From: an uncultured Bacteroidia bacterium
Lineage (GTDB): Bacteria; Bacteroidota; Bacteroidia; Bacteroidales; UBA932
Length of the DNA stretch: 9,809 nt
Direction: 5' to 3'
Assembly: GCA_902767465.1 (NCBI GenBank)
Contig: CACXHM010000055.1
Coordinates: 1-9,809 of the forward strand
Part shown: positions 1 through 7,571 of the stretch, piece after piece
How positions within the stretch are numbered: the stretch's first letter is position 1
Layout: every line of letters starts with the position of its first letter
Position numbers and translations under genes: made by a program
The notes under the pieces: model-generated
Told to the model about the DNA's origin: nothing
Databases searched by the model: none
Seen by the model: the letters and a program-made list of their open reading frames with translations, nothing else

Positions 1-50
1 CGACCTCCGGCGTGACAGGCCGGCATTCTAACCAGCTGAACTACCGCACC
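1..50 (-). tRNA. tRNA-Asp (GTC), 3' part cut by window edge
   Basis: Read on the minus strand, the gene starts at 50 with GGTGCGG (acceptor 5' strand). It continues through a D-arm with the usual AGCTGGTTAGA loop, then a CCGGC/GCCGG anticodon stem around the loop CTGTCAC. The anticodon is GTC (complement of 14-16), which decodes Asp. The sequence stops within the variable region at the window edge, so the T-arm and acceptor 3' strand are not visible. It is divergent from uvrA and has its own upstream promoter. Confidence 0.94.
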
Positions 51-77
51 AATGCTGGTTGCGCCGAAACGCGGATG

Positions 78-108
78 CAAAGATAGGGATATTTTTGTAT
101 CGTGCAAA
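78..108 (-). promoter_or_regulatory. Bacteroidota-type promoter of tRNA-Asp
   Basis: On the minus strand TTTG (108-105) is followed after exactly 19 bases by TATCTTTG (85-78). This matches the Bacteroidota housekeeping promoter pattern TTTG, 19-21 bases, TAnnTTTG. Transcription would start near 73, about two dozen bases before the mature tRNA 5' end at 50, leaving a short leader for RNase P to remove. It is one of two full-consensus promoters in the window. Confidence 0.82.
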
Positions 109-129
109 TTTTTTTCGCGAGATTTTGCG

Positions 130-137
130 TATTTTTG
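130..137 (+). promoter_or_regulatory. Probable -7 box of uvrA, close to its start codon
   Basis: TATTTTTG at 130-137 fits TAnnTTTG, with six bases between it and the TTG start codon at 144. The expected -33 region (about 105-112) is T-rich but has no exact TTTG, so the promoter is incomplete by consensus. A second copy of the same box lies at 90-97, within an exact 10-base direct repeat TATTTTTGTA (90-99 and 130-139). Using the 130 box, the transcript would start within a few bases of the start codon and be almost leaderless. Using the 90 box, it would have a leader of about 40 bases. Either or both could be active. Confidence 0.5.
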
Positions 138-143
138 TAAACT

Positions 144-3014
144 TTGAGTGAATCGATAATAATAAAGGGTGCCAGGGTAAACAACCTGAAGAATATAGAC
201 CTCGAGATACCACGGGGCAAGTTTGTAGTTGTAACAGGTATTTCTGGAAGCGGCAAGAGTTCGCTTGCTTTCGATACCTTATATGCTGAAGGTCAGCGGC
301 GTTTTGCTGAGAGCATCTCGTCTTATGCCCGCCAGTTCCTGGGGCGCATGAGCAAGCCGGACGTCGACCTCATCGAGGGAATTCCGCCGGCTATTGCCAT
401 AGAACAGAAAGTAAACGTCAAAAATCCTCGTTCTACTGTCGCCACTACGACAGAAATCTACGATTTTCTACGCCTTGTTTTCAGCCGCATCGGGAAAACT
501 GTTTCACCGATAAGTGGAAGGGTAGTCCATAAGGACAGTCCTGCCGATGTGATGCTATGGCTAACGGAGAATACTCCCCGGACCCTATATATCCTAGCCG
601 ATCTGAATTGGGATGGGAGAGAAGACAAGGTGGAACTGATGCTGGGCCTGAAAGAAGACGGATACTCCCGGCTTTTTGTTGACGGGGCGGTGCAGCAGAT
701 CGATGACATCCTGCAGCTTGACGGGCATTATCCCAAAGATGCCTGGCTGCTCGTAGACCGTCTCAAGGTTTCTGATACCGGCAGCTATTCTTCGGACAAA
801 GACCTTCGCACCAGACTGCTGTCATCCGTTTCTGACGCTTTCTCCCGCGGAGGGGGATCGATGCGCCTTGCTTTCGGAAAAACTGAAGGCCCGGAGCTGG
901 AAACTGTCGGGTTCTGCAACCGTTTCGAATTGGATGGCATTACTTTCCGCGAACCGGATGAATATCTCTTCAGTTTCAATTCTCCACTTGGGGCGTGCCC
1001 TGCATGCGGCGGCCTTGGCAAAATAATAGGAATAAGCGAGGATTTGGTGATTCCTGACAAGACCAGAAGCATTTACGACGGTGCGATTGCCTGCTGGCGT
1101 GGCGACAAAATGAGCTGGTTTACACAGCACCTTGTCCATGTCGCTCCTAAATATGGCATCCGCCCTTTCGAACCCTACTGCAACCTTACTGAAAAAGAAA
1201 AGGATGCCATATGGAACGGACACAGTGTAGAGGGCGATGAGCAGAGCATAATCGGAATCAACGAGTTTTTTGACTGGGTGCATACCCAGCGATATAAGAT
1301 CCAGTACAAGTTTATGGAGAACCGGTTCAGCGGCAGAACCACATGCCCGTCATGCCACGGCACCCGGCTGCGCAAAGAGGCTCTCTATGTACAGGTCGCC
1401 GGGATAAATATAGGTGAGATACTTAATATGACGACAGAAGAAGCACTCGCCTTCTTCCGTAACATCGATCTGAGCGAAACAGAACGGCTCACGGTGGCAG
1501 AACCTATCCAAGAAATTATTTCCCGCCTGGAATGCATCGAAGACGTGGGGCTGGGTTATCTCACTCTCAGCCGCACCATGAATACCCTGTCCGGCGGCGA
1601 GAGCCAGAGGGTGAATCTTGTAACGGCTCTGGGAAGTTCCCTGGTTGGCTCCCTATACATACTTGATGAACCTTCGATAGGACTTCACCCGCGTGATACC
1701 GACCGTCTTATAGGGGTGCTTCGCCGGCTGCGCGACCTGGGCAACACGGTGCTTGTCGTAGAGCATGACGAGGAAATAATCCGTGCGGCAGACCTTCTTA
1801 TAGATATGGGGCCGCTTGCAGGTGTAAACGGCGGGGAAATTGTCTTTAAAGGTTGCCTGCAGCCCGAGACAGGAACTTCTCCGGCTGAGCCGTCTTCGGA
1901 CGAAGACGGGAATGACTGCGGCGCAGGCCTTAAACAATCCCTGACGCTGCAGTATCTGAACGGGCGACCCCGCTATCAGAGAACAAAACGTTCGTGGAAC
2001 TATTCCATTAAGGTTGAAGGGGCCATGGAACATAACCTGAAAGACATCGACGTGGCTTTCCCTTTGCGTGTGCTAACGGTGGTGACCGGGGTGAGCGGGT
2101 CCGGAAAATCATCCTTGGTAGGCGACATTCTCTATCCGGCCCTGTACCGGAGGATCAACGATGCCGGCGACCTTCCCGGCACGCACAGGTGCCTGTCAGG
2201 GAATCTCGACAGAATTTCGCGTGTCGAATATGTGGACCAGAATCCCATCGGCAAAAGTACCCGCAGCAATCCGGTGACTTATTTAAAGGTCTATGATGAG
2301 ATCAGAAAGCTGCTTTCCGACCAGCAATATGCAAAAATCAACGGCTACGGTCCTTCGTATTTCTCCTTTAACCAGGAGGGCGGCCGCTGTCCGGAATGCC
2401 AGGGAGAAGGGGTTGTGACGATCCCCATGCAGTTCATGTCGGATGTAACCATGGTTTGCGAAGAATGCGGCGGCAAACGGTTCAAACAGGATATACTGGA
2501 AGTGCGTTACCGCGAAAAGAATATCGATGACATCCTGAATATGAGCATCGAAGATGCCATCGCTTTCTTCTCGACAGGCAGGGAGGAGACCGCACAGAGC
2601 ATCGCACGCAAACTGCAACCGCTGGTTGACGTTGGTCTCGGCTATCTGAAACTTGGTCAGAGCAGCAGTACTCTTTCCGGAGGGGAGAGTCAGAGGATAA
2701 AACTCGCATATTTTCTGTCCCTGAGTTCTGAAAGCAAGAAGAAAGAGAGAATCATGTTCATATTTGACGAGCCCACCACCGGATTGCATTTCTATGATGT
2801 AGAAAAGCTCCTTAAAGCTTTTGATGCTCTTCTTGAGGCGGGGCACTCGCTTATTGTGGTAGAGCATAATCTCGATGTGATACGAAGTGCTGATTGGGTG
2901 ATAGACCTGGGACCGGATGCTGGTGACAGGGGTGGGGAAGTGGTTTTTGCCGGGACTCCCGAAGACATGATTTCCGGTTCCGATACGTTTACTGCTGAAT
3001 ATCTTAGAAAATGA
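144..3014 (+). CDS. uvrA: UvrA, excinuclease ABC subunit A
   Basis: ATPase that recognises DNA damage with UvrB and loads it in nucleotide excision repair, in the cytoplasm. The 956 residues match the usual bacterial length. ABC half 1 has Walker A GISGSGKSS (32-40), signature LSGGESQ (482-488) and Walker B LYILDEP (504-510). Half 2 has Walker A GVSGSGKSS (649-657), signature LSGGESQ (844-850) and Walker B MFIFDEP (871-877). The second zinc finger is intact (C749, C752, C772, C775). At the first zinc-finger position only one Cys remains in the first pair (C258), while C285 and C288 are present. The UvrB-binding region (about 130-245) is kept, so this is the housekeeping type rather than a UvrB-independent UvrA2. 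The linker near 571-598 carries a Ser/Glu/Asp-rich stretch. The start is TTG: an in-frame TAA lies at 138-140, no ATG is available upstream, and the conserved N-terminus follows at once. The last codons overlap the next gene as ATGA. Confidence 0.97.
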   Translation: MSESIIIKGARVNNLKNIDLEIPRGKFVVVTGISGSGKSSLAFDTLYAEGQRRFAESISSYARQFLGRMSKPDVDLIEGIPPAIAIEQKVNVKNPRSTVATTTEIYDFLRLVFSRIGKTVSPISGRVVHKDSPADVMLWLTENTPRTLYILADLNWDGREDKVELMLGLKEDGYSRLFVDGAVQQIDDILQLDGHYPKDAWLLVDRLKVSDTGSYSSDKDLRTRLLSSVSDAFSRGGGSMRLAFGKTEGPELETVGFCNRFELDGITFREPDEYLFSFNSPLGACPACGGLGKIIGISEDLVIPDKTRSIYDGAIACWRGDKMSWFTQHLVHVAPKYGIRPFEPYCNLTEKEKDAIWNGHSVEGDEQSIIGINEFFDWVHTQRYKIQYKFMENRFSGRTTCPSCHGTRLRKEALYVQVAGINIGEILNMTTEEALAFFRNIDLSETERLTVAEPIQEIISRLECIEDVGLGYLTLSRTMNTLSGGESQRVNLVTALGSSLVGSLYILDEPSIGLHPRDTDRLIGVLRRLRDLGNTVLVVEHDEEIIRAADLLIDMGPLAGVNGGEIVFKGCLQPETGTSPAEPSSDEDGNDCGAGLKQSLTLQYLNGRPRYQRTKRSWNYSIKVEGAMEHNLKDIDVAFPLRVLTVVTGVSGSGKSSLVGDILYPALYRRINDAGDLPGTHRCLSGNLDRISRVEYVDQNPIGKSTRSNPVTYLKVYDEIRKLLSDQQYAKINGYGPSYFSFNQEGGRCPECQGEGVVTIPMQFMSDVTMVCEECGGKRFKQDILEVRYREKNIDDILNMSIEDAIAFFSTGREETAQSIARKLQPLVDVGLGYLKLGQSSSTLSGGESQRIKLAYFLSLSSESKKKERIMFIFDEPTTGLHFYDVEKLLKAFDALLEAGHSLIVVEHNLDVIRSADWVIDLGPDAGDRGGEVVFAGTPEDMISGSDTFTAEYLRK

Positions 3015-3808
3015 AAAAAGCGGGAATCCTTCTGATTATATTATTGTTACCGTTCGGCGGATTTTGCCAGACGAGAGCGGACAGTATCCGTGCCATCCTG
3101 CTCGATCCCCATGATCGGACCGTGCTCGTGGCATCCCATCGCGGGGTGTGGACGGATGTTCCTGAAAATTCATCCGCCTCAATCCAGGCTGCCATTGCTG
3201 CCGGAGCTCACATAGTTGAAATAGATGTCAGGAAAACTCTGTCAGGGAAACTTATCCTGCATCATGGCCCCGTGCTTTTCGGCCCGTCGGATGCTACGAC
3301 TCTCGAAGAGGCTCTGCTTACGGCAAAGGGGAGGATTATGGTGAATGTCGATAAGGCATTCGGCCTCTTTGACGAAATAGTGGAAATCGCAGAGCGCACA
3401 GGTACCCTTGACCATATTATTTTTAAAGGAAACGTGCAGGCAGCGAAGGCTTTGGATGTCATGGGTGACTATTTTGGGAAGGTTATTTTCATGCCTGTGG
3501 TGAACCTGTGCAACGGAGGCGCACTTGCCCGCATCGAAGATTATATGCAGAGACTTAATCCTCCTGTATTTGAATGTGTTTTCAGAGATGACACAGACCC
3601 GGTCGTGACAATTGCCAGGGCCAGGCTGGCCGGACATTGCAGGATATGGGTCAATACGATGTGGGGATCTCTGTGCGGAGGTCACGACGATAATGTGTCC
3701 AGAGATGATCCCGAAGCCGGATACGGGTGGCTGATACGGGAACTTGGAACATCGGTAATGCAGACAGATGCCACTGCATACCTTGTTAACTATTTGAATA
3801 AAAACTGA
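3011..3808 (+). CDS. Secreted glycerophosphodiester phosphodiesterase family protein
   Basis: Probable metal-dependent phosphodiesterase of the GDPD fold, whose members split glycerophosphodiesters into glycerol-3-phosphate and an alcohol. An N-terminal signal peptide (KK, then a hydrophobic run to about residue 19, then CQT) indicates export to the periplasm or cell surface. The GDPD signature is visible as SHRG (42-45, H43 and R44), PENS (51-54) and EIDV (70-73, E70 and D72). The conserved 'MVNVDKA' strand is at 110-116. The C-terminal block has GHDD (224-227), the YGWLI segment (238-242) and MQTD (250-253). Odd points: the usual HD dipeptide after EIDV is HHG (84-86), and the common DRTT-containing stretch before the 'TLEE' helix (97-100) is very short. 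Activity may therefore differ from classic GlpQ/UgpQ. At 265 residues it is near the family's small end. It overlaps uvrA by 4 bases and lies 2 bases before the Stealth gene, suggesting co-transcription with the glycan genes. Confidence 0.85.
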   Translation: MKKAGILLIILLLPFGGFCQTRADSIRAILLDPHDRTVLVASHRGVWTDVPENSSASIQAAIAAGAHIVEIDVRKTLSGKLILHHGPVLFGPSDATTLEEALLTAKGRIMVNVDKAFGLFDEIVEIAERTGTLDHIIFKGNVQAAKALDVMGDYFGKVIFMPVVNLCNGGALARIEDYMQRLNPPVFECVFRDDTDPVVTIARARLAGHCRIWVNTMWGSLCGGHDDNVSRDDPEAGYGWLIRELGTSVMQTDATAYLVNYLNKN

Positions 3809-3810
3809 AT

Positions 3811-4689
3811 ATGGACGCTGTCATCACTTTTGTGAATGGTCTCGACCCTGTATGGCAGGCGGATTACGAGAAATACATAGGTGCAATCAGGGAAGAAAAG
3901 CGCTTCAGAGACTGGGGAACGCTGAAGTATCTTCTGCGTGGAATTGAAACGTGCATGCCCTTTATCGACAATGTTTTCCTAGTGGTATCCTCCGAGAGCC
4001 AGGTTCCTTCGTGGGCTGACCGTTCCCATCTGCGGATAGTTCTTCATAAAGACATCATTCCACAGAAACTGCTGCCGGTGTTCAACAGCTGCACAATCGA
4101 AATGTTCCTGCACCGCATTTCCGGGCTTGACGAAGAATTTATCTATTTCAATGATGACATGTTTCCGCTCGGACAGTGTGACAGGAGTGATTTTTTCAGA
4201 AACGGATGCGGGGTCATCGGCATGTCGAAGTCATTTTTTGCACTCAATATGTACAAACGTCAGTGCCAGGTGTCAGATATGCTTGCTAAGAAAGCCCTTG
4301 GCAGAAAAGCTGGTCGAGTGTTTGTGCGTCCGCAGCATATTTGCTCTCCAATGCTTCTGTCAAGTTGCACTGAAGCTTTCAAAGCTGTAGAAAGTGACAT
4401 ACTCATGACGGCATCGCGTACGCGCATGCCTGAAAATCCGAACCAGTATTTTTATCTGGATTATATGTATTATACAGGAAAGATCATTCCTGAAAAAATA
4501 TCCAACAAGCATCTTTCGCAGGCTGTTTATTCTGCTGGACAGATTTCTGATTTTATCAAGGAACCTTCAGCTAAAATGGCGTGTATCAATGATGTGGAAA
4601 TGAGTGATGATAAATATGAAGACATGCGGCGCGGAATTCTCACTGCGTTTGAGACCCGCTTCCCTGAAAAATCCCGATTTGAGTTATGA
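3811..4689 (+). CDS. Stealth-family sugar-1-phosphate transferase
   Basis: Stealth proteins are capsule or exopolysaccharide phosphotransferases that join sugars through phosphodiester bonds; they act in the cytoplasm or at the membrane face. Conserved regions are visible in order. CR1 is at 1-15 (DAVITFVNG then DPVW). CR2 spans about 30-120, with RFRDWG (31-36), the LRGIE helix, LRIVLHKDIIP (74-84), FNS (91-93), IEMFLHRI (96-103) and YFNDDMF (112-118). CR3 lies around 172-190 (RPQHICSP). CR4 is the C-terminus, CINDVEMSD through AFETRFPEKS (258-288). At 292 residues it is a compact member with all four regions and no added domain. CR1 departs from the common WVDGSDPEW in reading FVNGLDPVW, an Asp-to-Asn change. 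Donor and acceptor cannot be read from sequence. The stop overlaps the licD-like start by 4 bases (ATGA). Confidence 0.9.
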   Translation: MDAVITFVNGLDPVWQADYEKYIGAIREEKRFRDWGTLKYLLRGIETCMPFIDNVFLVVSSESQVPSWADRSHLRIVLHKDIIPQKLLPVFNSCTIEMFLHRISGLDEEFIYFNDDMFPLGQCDRSDFFRNGCGVIGMSKSFFALNMYKRQCQVSDMLAKKALGRKAGRVFVRPQHICSPMLLSSCTEAFKAVESDILMTASRTRMPENPNQYFYLDYMYYTGKIIPEKISNKHLSQAVYSAGQISDFIKEPSAKMACINDVEMSDDKYEDMRRGILTAFETRFPEKSRFEL

Positions 4690-5483
4690 AAAAAAGCCTG
4701 GGAATTGAAGAAATACGGCAGATTCAACTTCGCATGATGGACGAGGTGGATTCTTTTTGTACTGCCAATAACATTAATTACTCTTTGAGCGGCGGCTCGC
4801 TTCTGGGCGCTGTCCGTCACAAGGGTTTCATTCCCTGGGACGACGATGTGGATCTTCTGATGCCCCGCCCGGACTATGAGCGTTTCCTTTCTCTTTTTAA
4901 TAAGAGCCATGAAGATATCAAGGCGCTGAATTACAGGGTTGACAGCAATTTCCCGCGTCCTTTCACAAAAATTACGGACATGAATACCAGGATAGTGGCC
5001 CGCAACGGCATTTCCTGCTATGGGGTATTCCTTGATCTTTTCCCTGTTGACGGGCAGCCGGACAGCGAGGAAGAAACCAGGGTTTATGTAAACAGATACC
5101 GCTCCCTGAACAAGAAGTTCTACAAGAGGGCCCCTATCTACAGGATGACGTCGAATCCTCTCATAATGCTGAAGACCATTATCAGGACGCGTTTCTATCC
5201 TCCAAGGGAAGAGACCTATGCACAGATCCGCGATCTGCTGGGCAGCTATCCGTTCGAGTCGAGCAATTTTGCAGGCGCGGTGACCGGAGGCTCCGGCATG
5301 GGAACACATATTCCGTCTTCTGTATATCATGAGTTCATACGGAGGGAATTCGAAGGTCGCACATACAGTACTGTCAAGGATGCGGATACTTACCTTAAGC
5401 GCATGTACGGCGACTATATGAAACTGCCACCGCTTTCGGAGCAGCGTACCCACCATTTCGGGAAAGTTTATAAATTGTTATGA
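4686..5483 (+). CDS. LicD-family phosphotransferase
   Basis: LicD proteins belong to the nucleotidyltransferase-like fold and transfer phosphocholine, or in relatives other phospho-alcohols or phospho-sugars, onto surface glycans. The hallmark block is intact: LSGGSLLGAVRHKGFIPW (34-51) followed at once by DDDVDLLMPR (52-61). The Asp cluster D52-D56 is the expected metal and catalytic site and GG36-37 the nucleotide-binding turn. FLDLFPVDG (115-123) is also typical. No signal peptide or membrane segment is seen, so it should act on the cytoplasmic side. The 265 residues equal the family norm. It overlaps both neighbours by ATGA (4686-4689 and 5480-5483), which suggests translational coupling and fixes the start. 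A cytidylyltransferase able to supply a CDP-alcohol donor lies at 7571-7984 on the opposite strand. Which group it transfers is unknown. Confidence 0.92.
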   Translation: MKKSLGIEEIRQIQLRMMDEVDSFCTANNINYSLSGGSLLGAVRHKGFIPWDDDVDLLMPRPDYERFLSLFNKSHEDIKALNYRVDSNFPRPFTKITDMNTRIVARNGISCYGVFLDLFPVDGQPDSEEETRVYVNRYRSLNKKFYKRAPIYRMTSNPLIMLKTIIRTRFYPPREETYAQIRDLLGSYPFESSNFAGAVTGGSGMGTHIPSSVYHEFIRREFEGRTYSTVKDADTYLKRMYGDYMKLPPLSEQRTHHFGKVYKLL

Positions 5484-6568
5484 GGATTGCATATTGCATA
5501 CATTCATTGCACTCATCCGGTGGAATGGAGAGGGTTCTCAGCCTCAAAGCGTCTTATCTGGCAGAGAAGGCGGGATATGATGTTTATATCATAACGGCAT
5601 CCCTTAAAAGCCGCAAAGCCTTTTTCCCTCTTTCTCCCAAGGTTCATCTGCACGATCTTGATTGCAGCGATCATCCTGCCATGTTGTTCTATGCGCGGAA
5701 ACTCGAAGCCTTCCTGCTCGAGATAAAGGCGGATGTCTGCATTTCCATGTGCGGCGGAGAACTCTATGTGCTGCCGGACCTCAGGGATGGCAGTGTTAAA
5801 ATTGCGGAGTTTCATTTTGCTCACAAAAAATTCATGTTGAAATACGGGGGGACCGCCCTAGGCAGAATCTATGCGGGCATTCGGACACGCATGCTTGAAA
5901 AAGCGGTTTCCAGATTGAGTGCGTTCGTAGTGCTCACCAAAGAAGACATGCTTTCATGGCAGGGAATTGCTCCGAAACTCGTTCAAATATACAATCCACT
6001 GTCTTTTTCGCCCGATCATGCTGCCGTCTTGACTCAGAAGTCCTTTATTGCGGTCGGACGACTTGAGGCGCAGAAGAACTATCAGGACATGCTCGCCGCA
6101 TGGAAGATTGTGGCGGAACGGCATCCTGACTGGCAGTTGAAAATTTTTGGAAAGGGCGATTGCAGAAACTCCCTGATGAAGCAGATTTCTTCGCTTGGAC
6201 TGGAAAACAAGGTATTGCTGATGGGGCATACAAAAAACATCCGGGAAGAGATGCTTGCATGTTCCGGACTTGTGATGAGTTCGTTGTACGAAGGTTTCCC
6301 AATGGTCCTTCTCGAAGCCCAGGCTGCCGGGCTGCCGATTGTGAGTTACACTTGTCCGTGCGGACCCGCCGAAATTGTGGAAGACGGAAAAAGCGGGATC
6401 CTCGTCAAGCCCGGAGATATCGAGGGGCTTGCATCCGGCATCTGCAGGTTGATAGAGGACGAAGAATTCCGTTGCAACTGCGGCCGGAATTCATATGAAG
6501 GTGCCAGGCGCTTTGAAATGGACGGTATTATGCAGCAATGGGATTCTCTGTTCAAATCCCTTTTATAA
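5480..6568 (+). CDS. GT4 family glycosyltransferase
   Basis: Retaining, nucleotide-sugar-dependent glycosyltransferase of the GT-B fold, likely adding one sugar to a lipid-linked or surface glycan on the cytoplasmic face. The N-terminal domain has the glycine loop HSSGGMERV (11-19) usual in GT4. The C-terminal domain starts with the strand FIAVGRLEAQKN (189-200), followed by LKIFGKGD (220-227) and VLLMGH (245-250). The signature SLYEGFPMVLLEAQAAGLP (268-286) carries the E-x7-E pair E271 and E279; CGPAEIVEDG (294-303) follows. The length of 362 residues is normal. It is the last gene of the plus-strand cluster, starts inside the ATGA overlap with the LicD gene, and its last 17 bases overlap the convergent acyltransferase gene. 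No hairpin terminator follows it. The sugar cannot be predicted. Confidence 0.93.
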   Translation: MRIAYCIHSLHSSGGMERVLSLKASYLAEKAGYDVYIITASLKSRKAFFPLSPKVHLHDLDCSDHPAMLFYARKLEAFLLEIKADVCISMCGGELYVLPDLRDGSVKIAEFHFAHKKFMLKYGGTALGRIYAGIRTRMLEKAVSRLSAFVVLTKEDMLSWQGIAPKLVQIYNPLSFSPDHAAVLTQKSFIAVGRLEAQKNYQDMLAAWKIVAERHPDWQLKIFGKGDCRNSLMKQISSLGLENKVLLMGHTKNIREEMLACSGLVMSSLYEGFPMVLLEAQAAGLPIVSYTCPCGPAEIVEDGKSGILVKPGDIEGLASGICRLIEDEEFRCNCGRNSYEGARRFEMDGIMQQWDSLFKSLL

Positions 6569-7571
6569 CCATATCGGTGGTGGTGTAAGCTACGCCTCCC
6601 ATGTCGGATTTGTATCTCTCGTCGCCGCGTCCCAGATCCAGCATGGTGAAGCGGCCTTCGGCATACATGAACTTGAGAACCTCATTGACAAGGATATATC
6701 CGGGAGAGTAAAAACGATAGTCTATATCTATTGCAAGACGTGGTACGGTGAGTTCTTTCCCGGATCCGGTTTTAAGCCCCGACATCATTGCCACGATTCT
6801 GTCTCCGTCATACAGGGCTGCATGAAAGCATTCGGGCAATTGTCGGAGAGCCTTTGTGTCGAACTTGATGTTGTGGTAATAGTTCTTCCAATACATTCTG
6901 GAAAGGACACCGTGAATCTTTTTCTTTTTGTATCTGCCGAACAGGCGTTCGCAATATACATCCATCATTGCTTTCCACGCTTCTTCGCTCAAAGCGTCCG
7001 GACCTTCGAAGACGCGGAGTACAAACTCATGTCCATCCCTTCTCATCCGGTTGTATGCAGTCCGGACATTCTGCCGAACAGACGAACTCAGCGATGAAAA
7101 ATATGATTCGTAATTATCCTGTATCGGGATATGCACATACGTGCGCCGGCTTTCTTTCAGGATACTCGCGTCCGGGATTGCTTTTCTCAAGACTGATCCA
7201 TCCTGCAGCCGGTTGAGCCTGCCTTTTGCTTTCATTCCGCTTAAAAAACACCGTGACGCTTCCAGCTTTTCGTCATCGCTCAGTTCCGGCAAAAACAGAG
7301 CATCGGTACGGTTGCAACCCTGCAGGTCGCCAAGAAATTTCCAGTATCTGCGGAAAAGGCTGTATTTTACAGGCACTATCATCACTATCCGCTGTTGGCT
7401 GGACACACATGCTACCTTTGCCTCATAAGGCGCAAACCGACGGGTATATGACCAAACGTATTTCAGGTAATTGTAGCGTAGATACGGGGTGGTGTCAGCT
7501 GATTCCATGCCCAGCCAAGCCTCCCTTACCTGAGGGTCGTTGATGTTTCGGAAAGAAAAAGACAGGTTCAT
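6552..7571 (-). CDS. GNAT-type acyltransferase (BcsL/CelD-like)
   Basis: Resembles the GNAT acetyltransferase family related to CelD/BcsL and FemAB-like enzymes, which acylate polysaccharides or transfer aminoacyl groups from an activated donor. Supporting features are the SSSVRQNVRTAYNRMRRDG helix (162-180), a basic run RYKKKKIH (213-220), a central strand AALYDGDRIVAMMSG (251-265), YSPGYILVNEVLKF (288-301) and the conserved ending MLDLGRGDERYKSDMG (310-325). No signal peptide or membrane segment is visible, so a cytoplasmic enzyme is expected. Length is 339 residues, within family range. Its ATG shares one base with the stop of the cytidylyltransferase gene (TGATG at 7573-7569), so it is probably translated by coupling and is last in the minus-strand operon. 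Its 3' end overlaps the GT4 gene by 17 bases. The acyl donor and acceptor are not known. Confidence 0.82.
   Translation of the reverse strand: MNLSFSFRNINDPQVREAWLGMESADTTPYLRYNYLKYVWSYTRRFAPYEAKVACVSSQQRIVMIVPVKYSLFRRYWKFLGDLQGCNRTDALFLPELSDDEKLEASRCFLSGMKAKGRLNRLQDGSVLRKAIPDASILKESRRTYVHIPIQDNYESYFSSLSSSVRQNVRTAYNRMRRDGHEFVLRVFEGPDALSEEAWKAMMDVYCERLFGRYKKKKIHGVLSRMYWKNYYHNIKFDTKALRQLPECFHAALYDGDRIVAMMSGLKTGSGKELTVPRLAIDIDYRFYSPGYILVNEVLKFMYAEGRFTMLDLGRGDERYKSDMGGVAYTTTDMVIKGI

Noticed and set aside
915..1010. First zinc finger of UvrA appears to lack one Cys of its first pair (C258 only, then C285 and C288).
   Set aside because: I believe this form is common in Bacteroidota UvrA, and all ATPase motifs and the second zinc finger are intact, so it is not evidence of inactivation.
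4527..5456. Long open frame on the minus strand opposite the Stealth and LicD genes.
   Set aside because: It is antisense to two clearly conserved genes and its translation shows no recognisable domain or codon-like composition.
6495..7097. 200-residue plus-strand frame opposite the acyltransferase gene.
   Set aside because: It mirrors the conserved GNAT-type coding sequence on the minus strand and has no recognisable motif.
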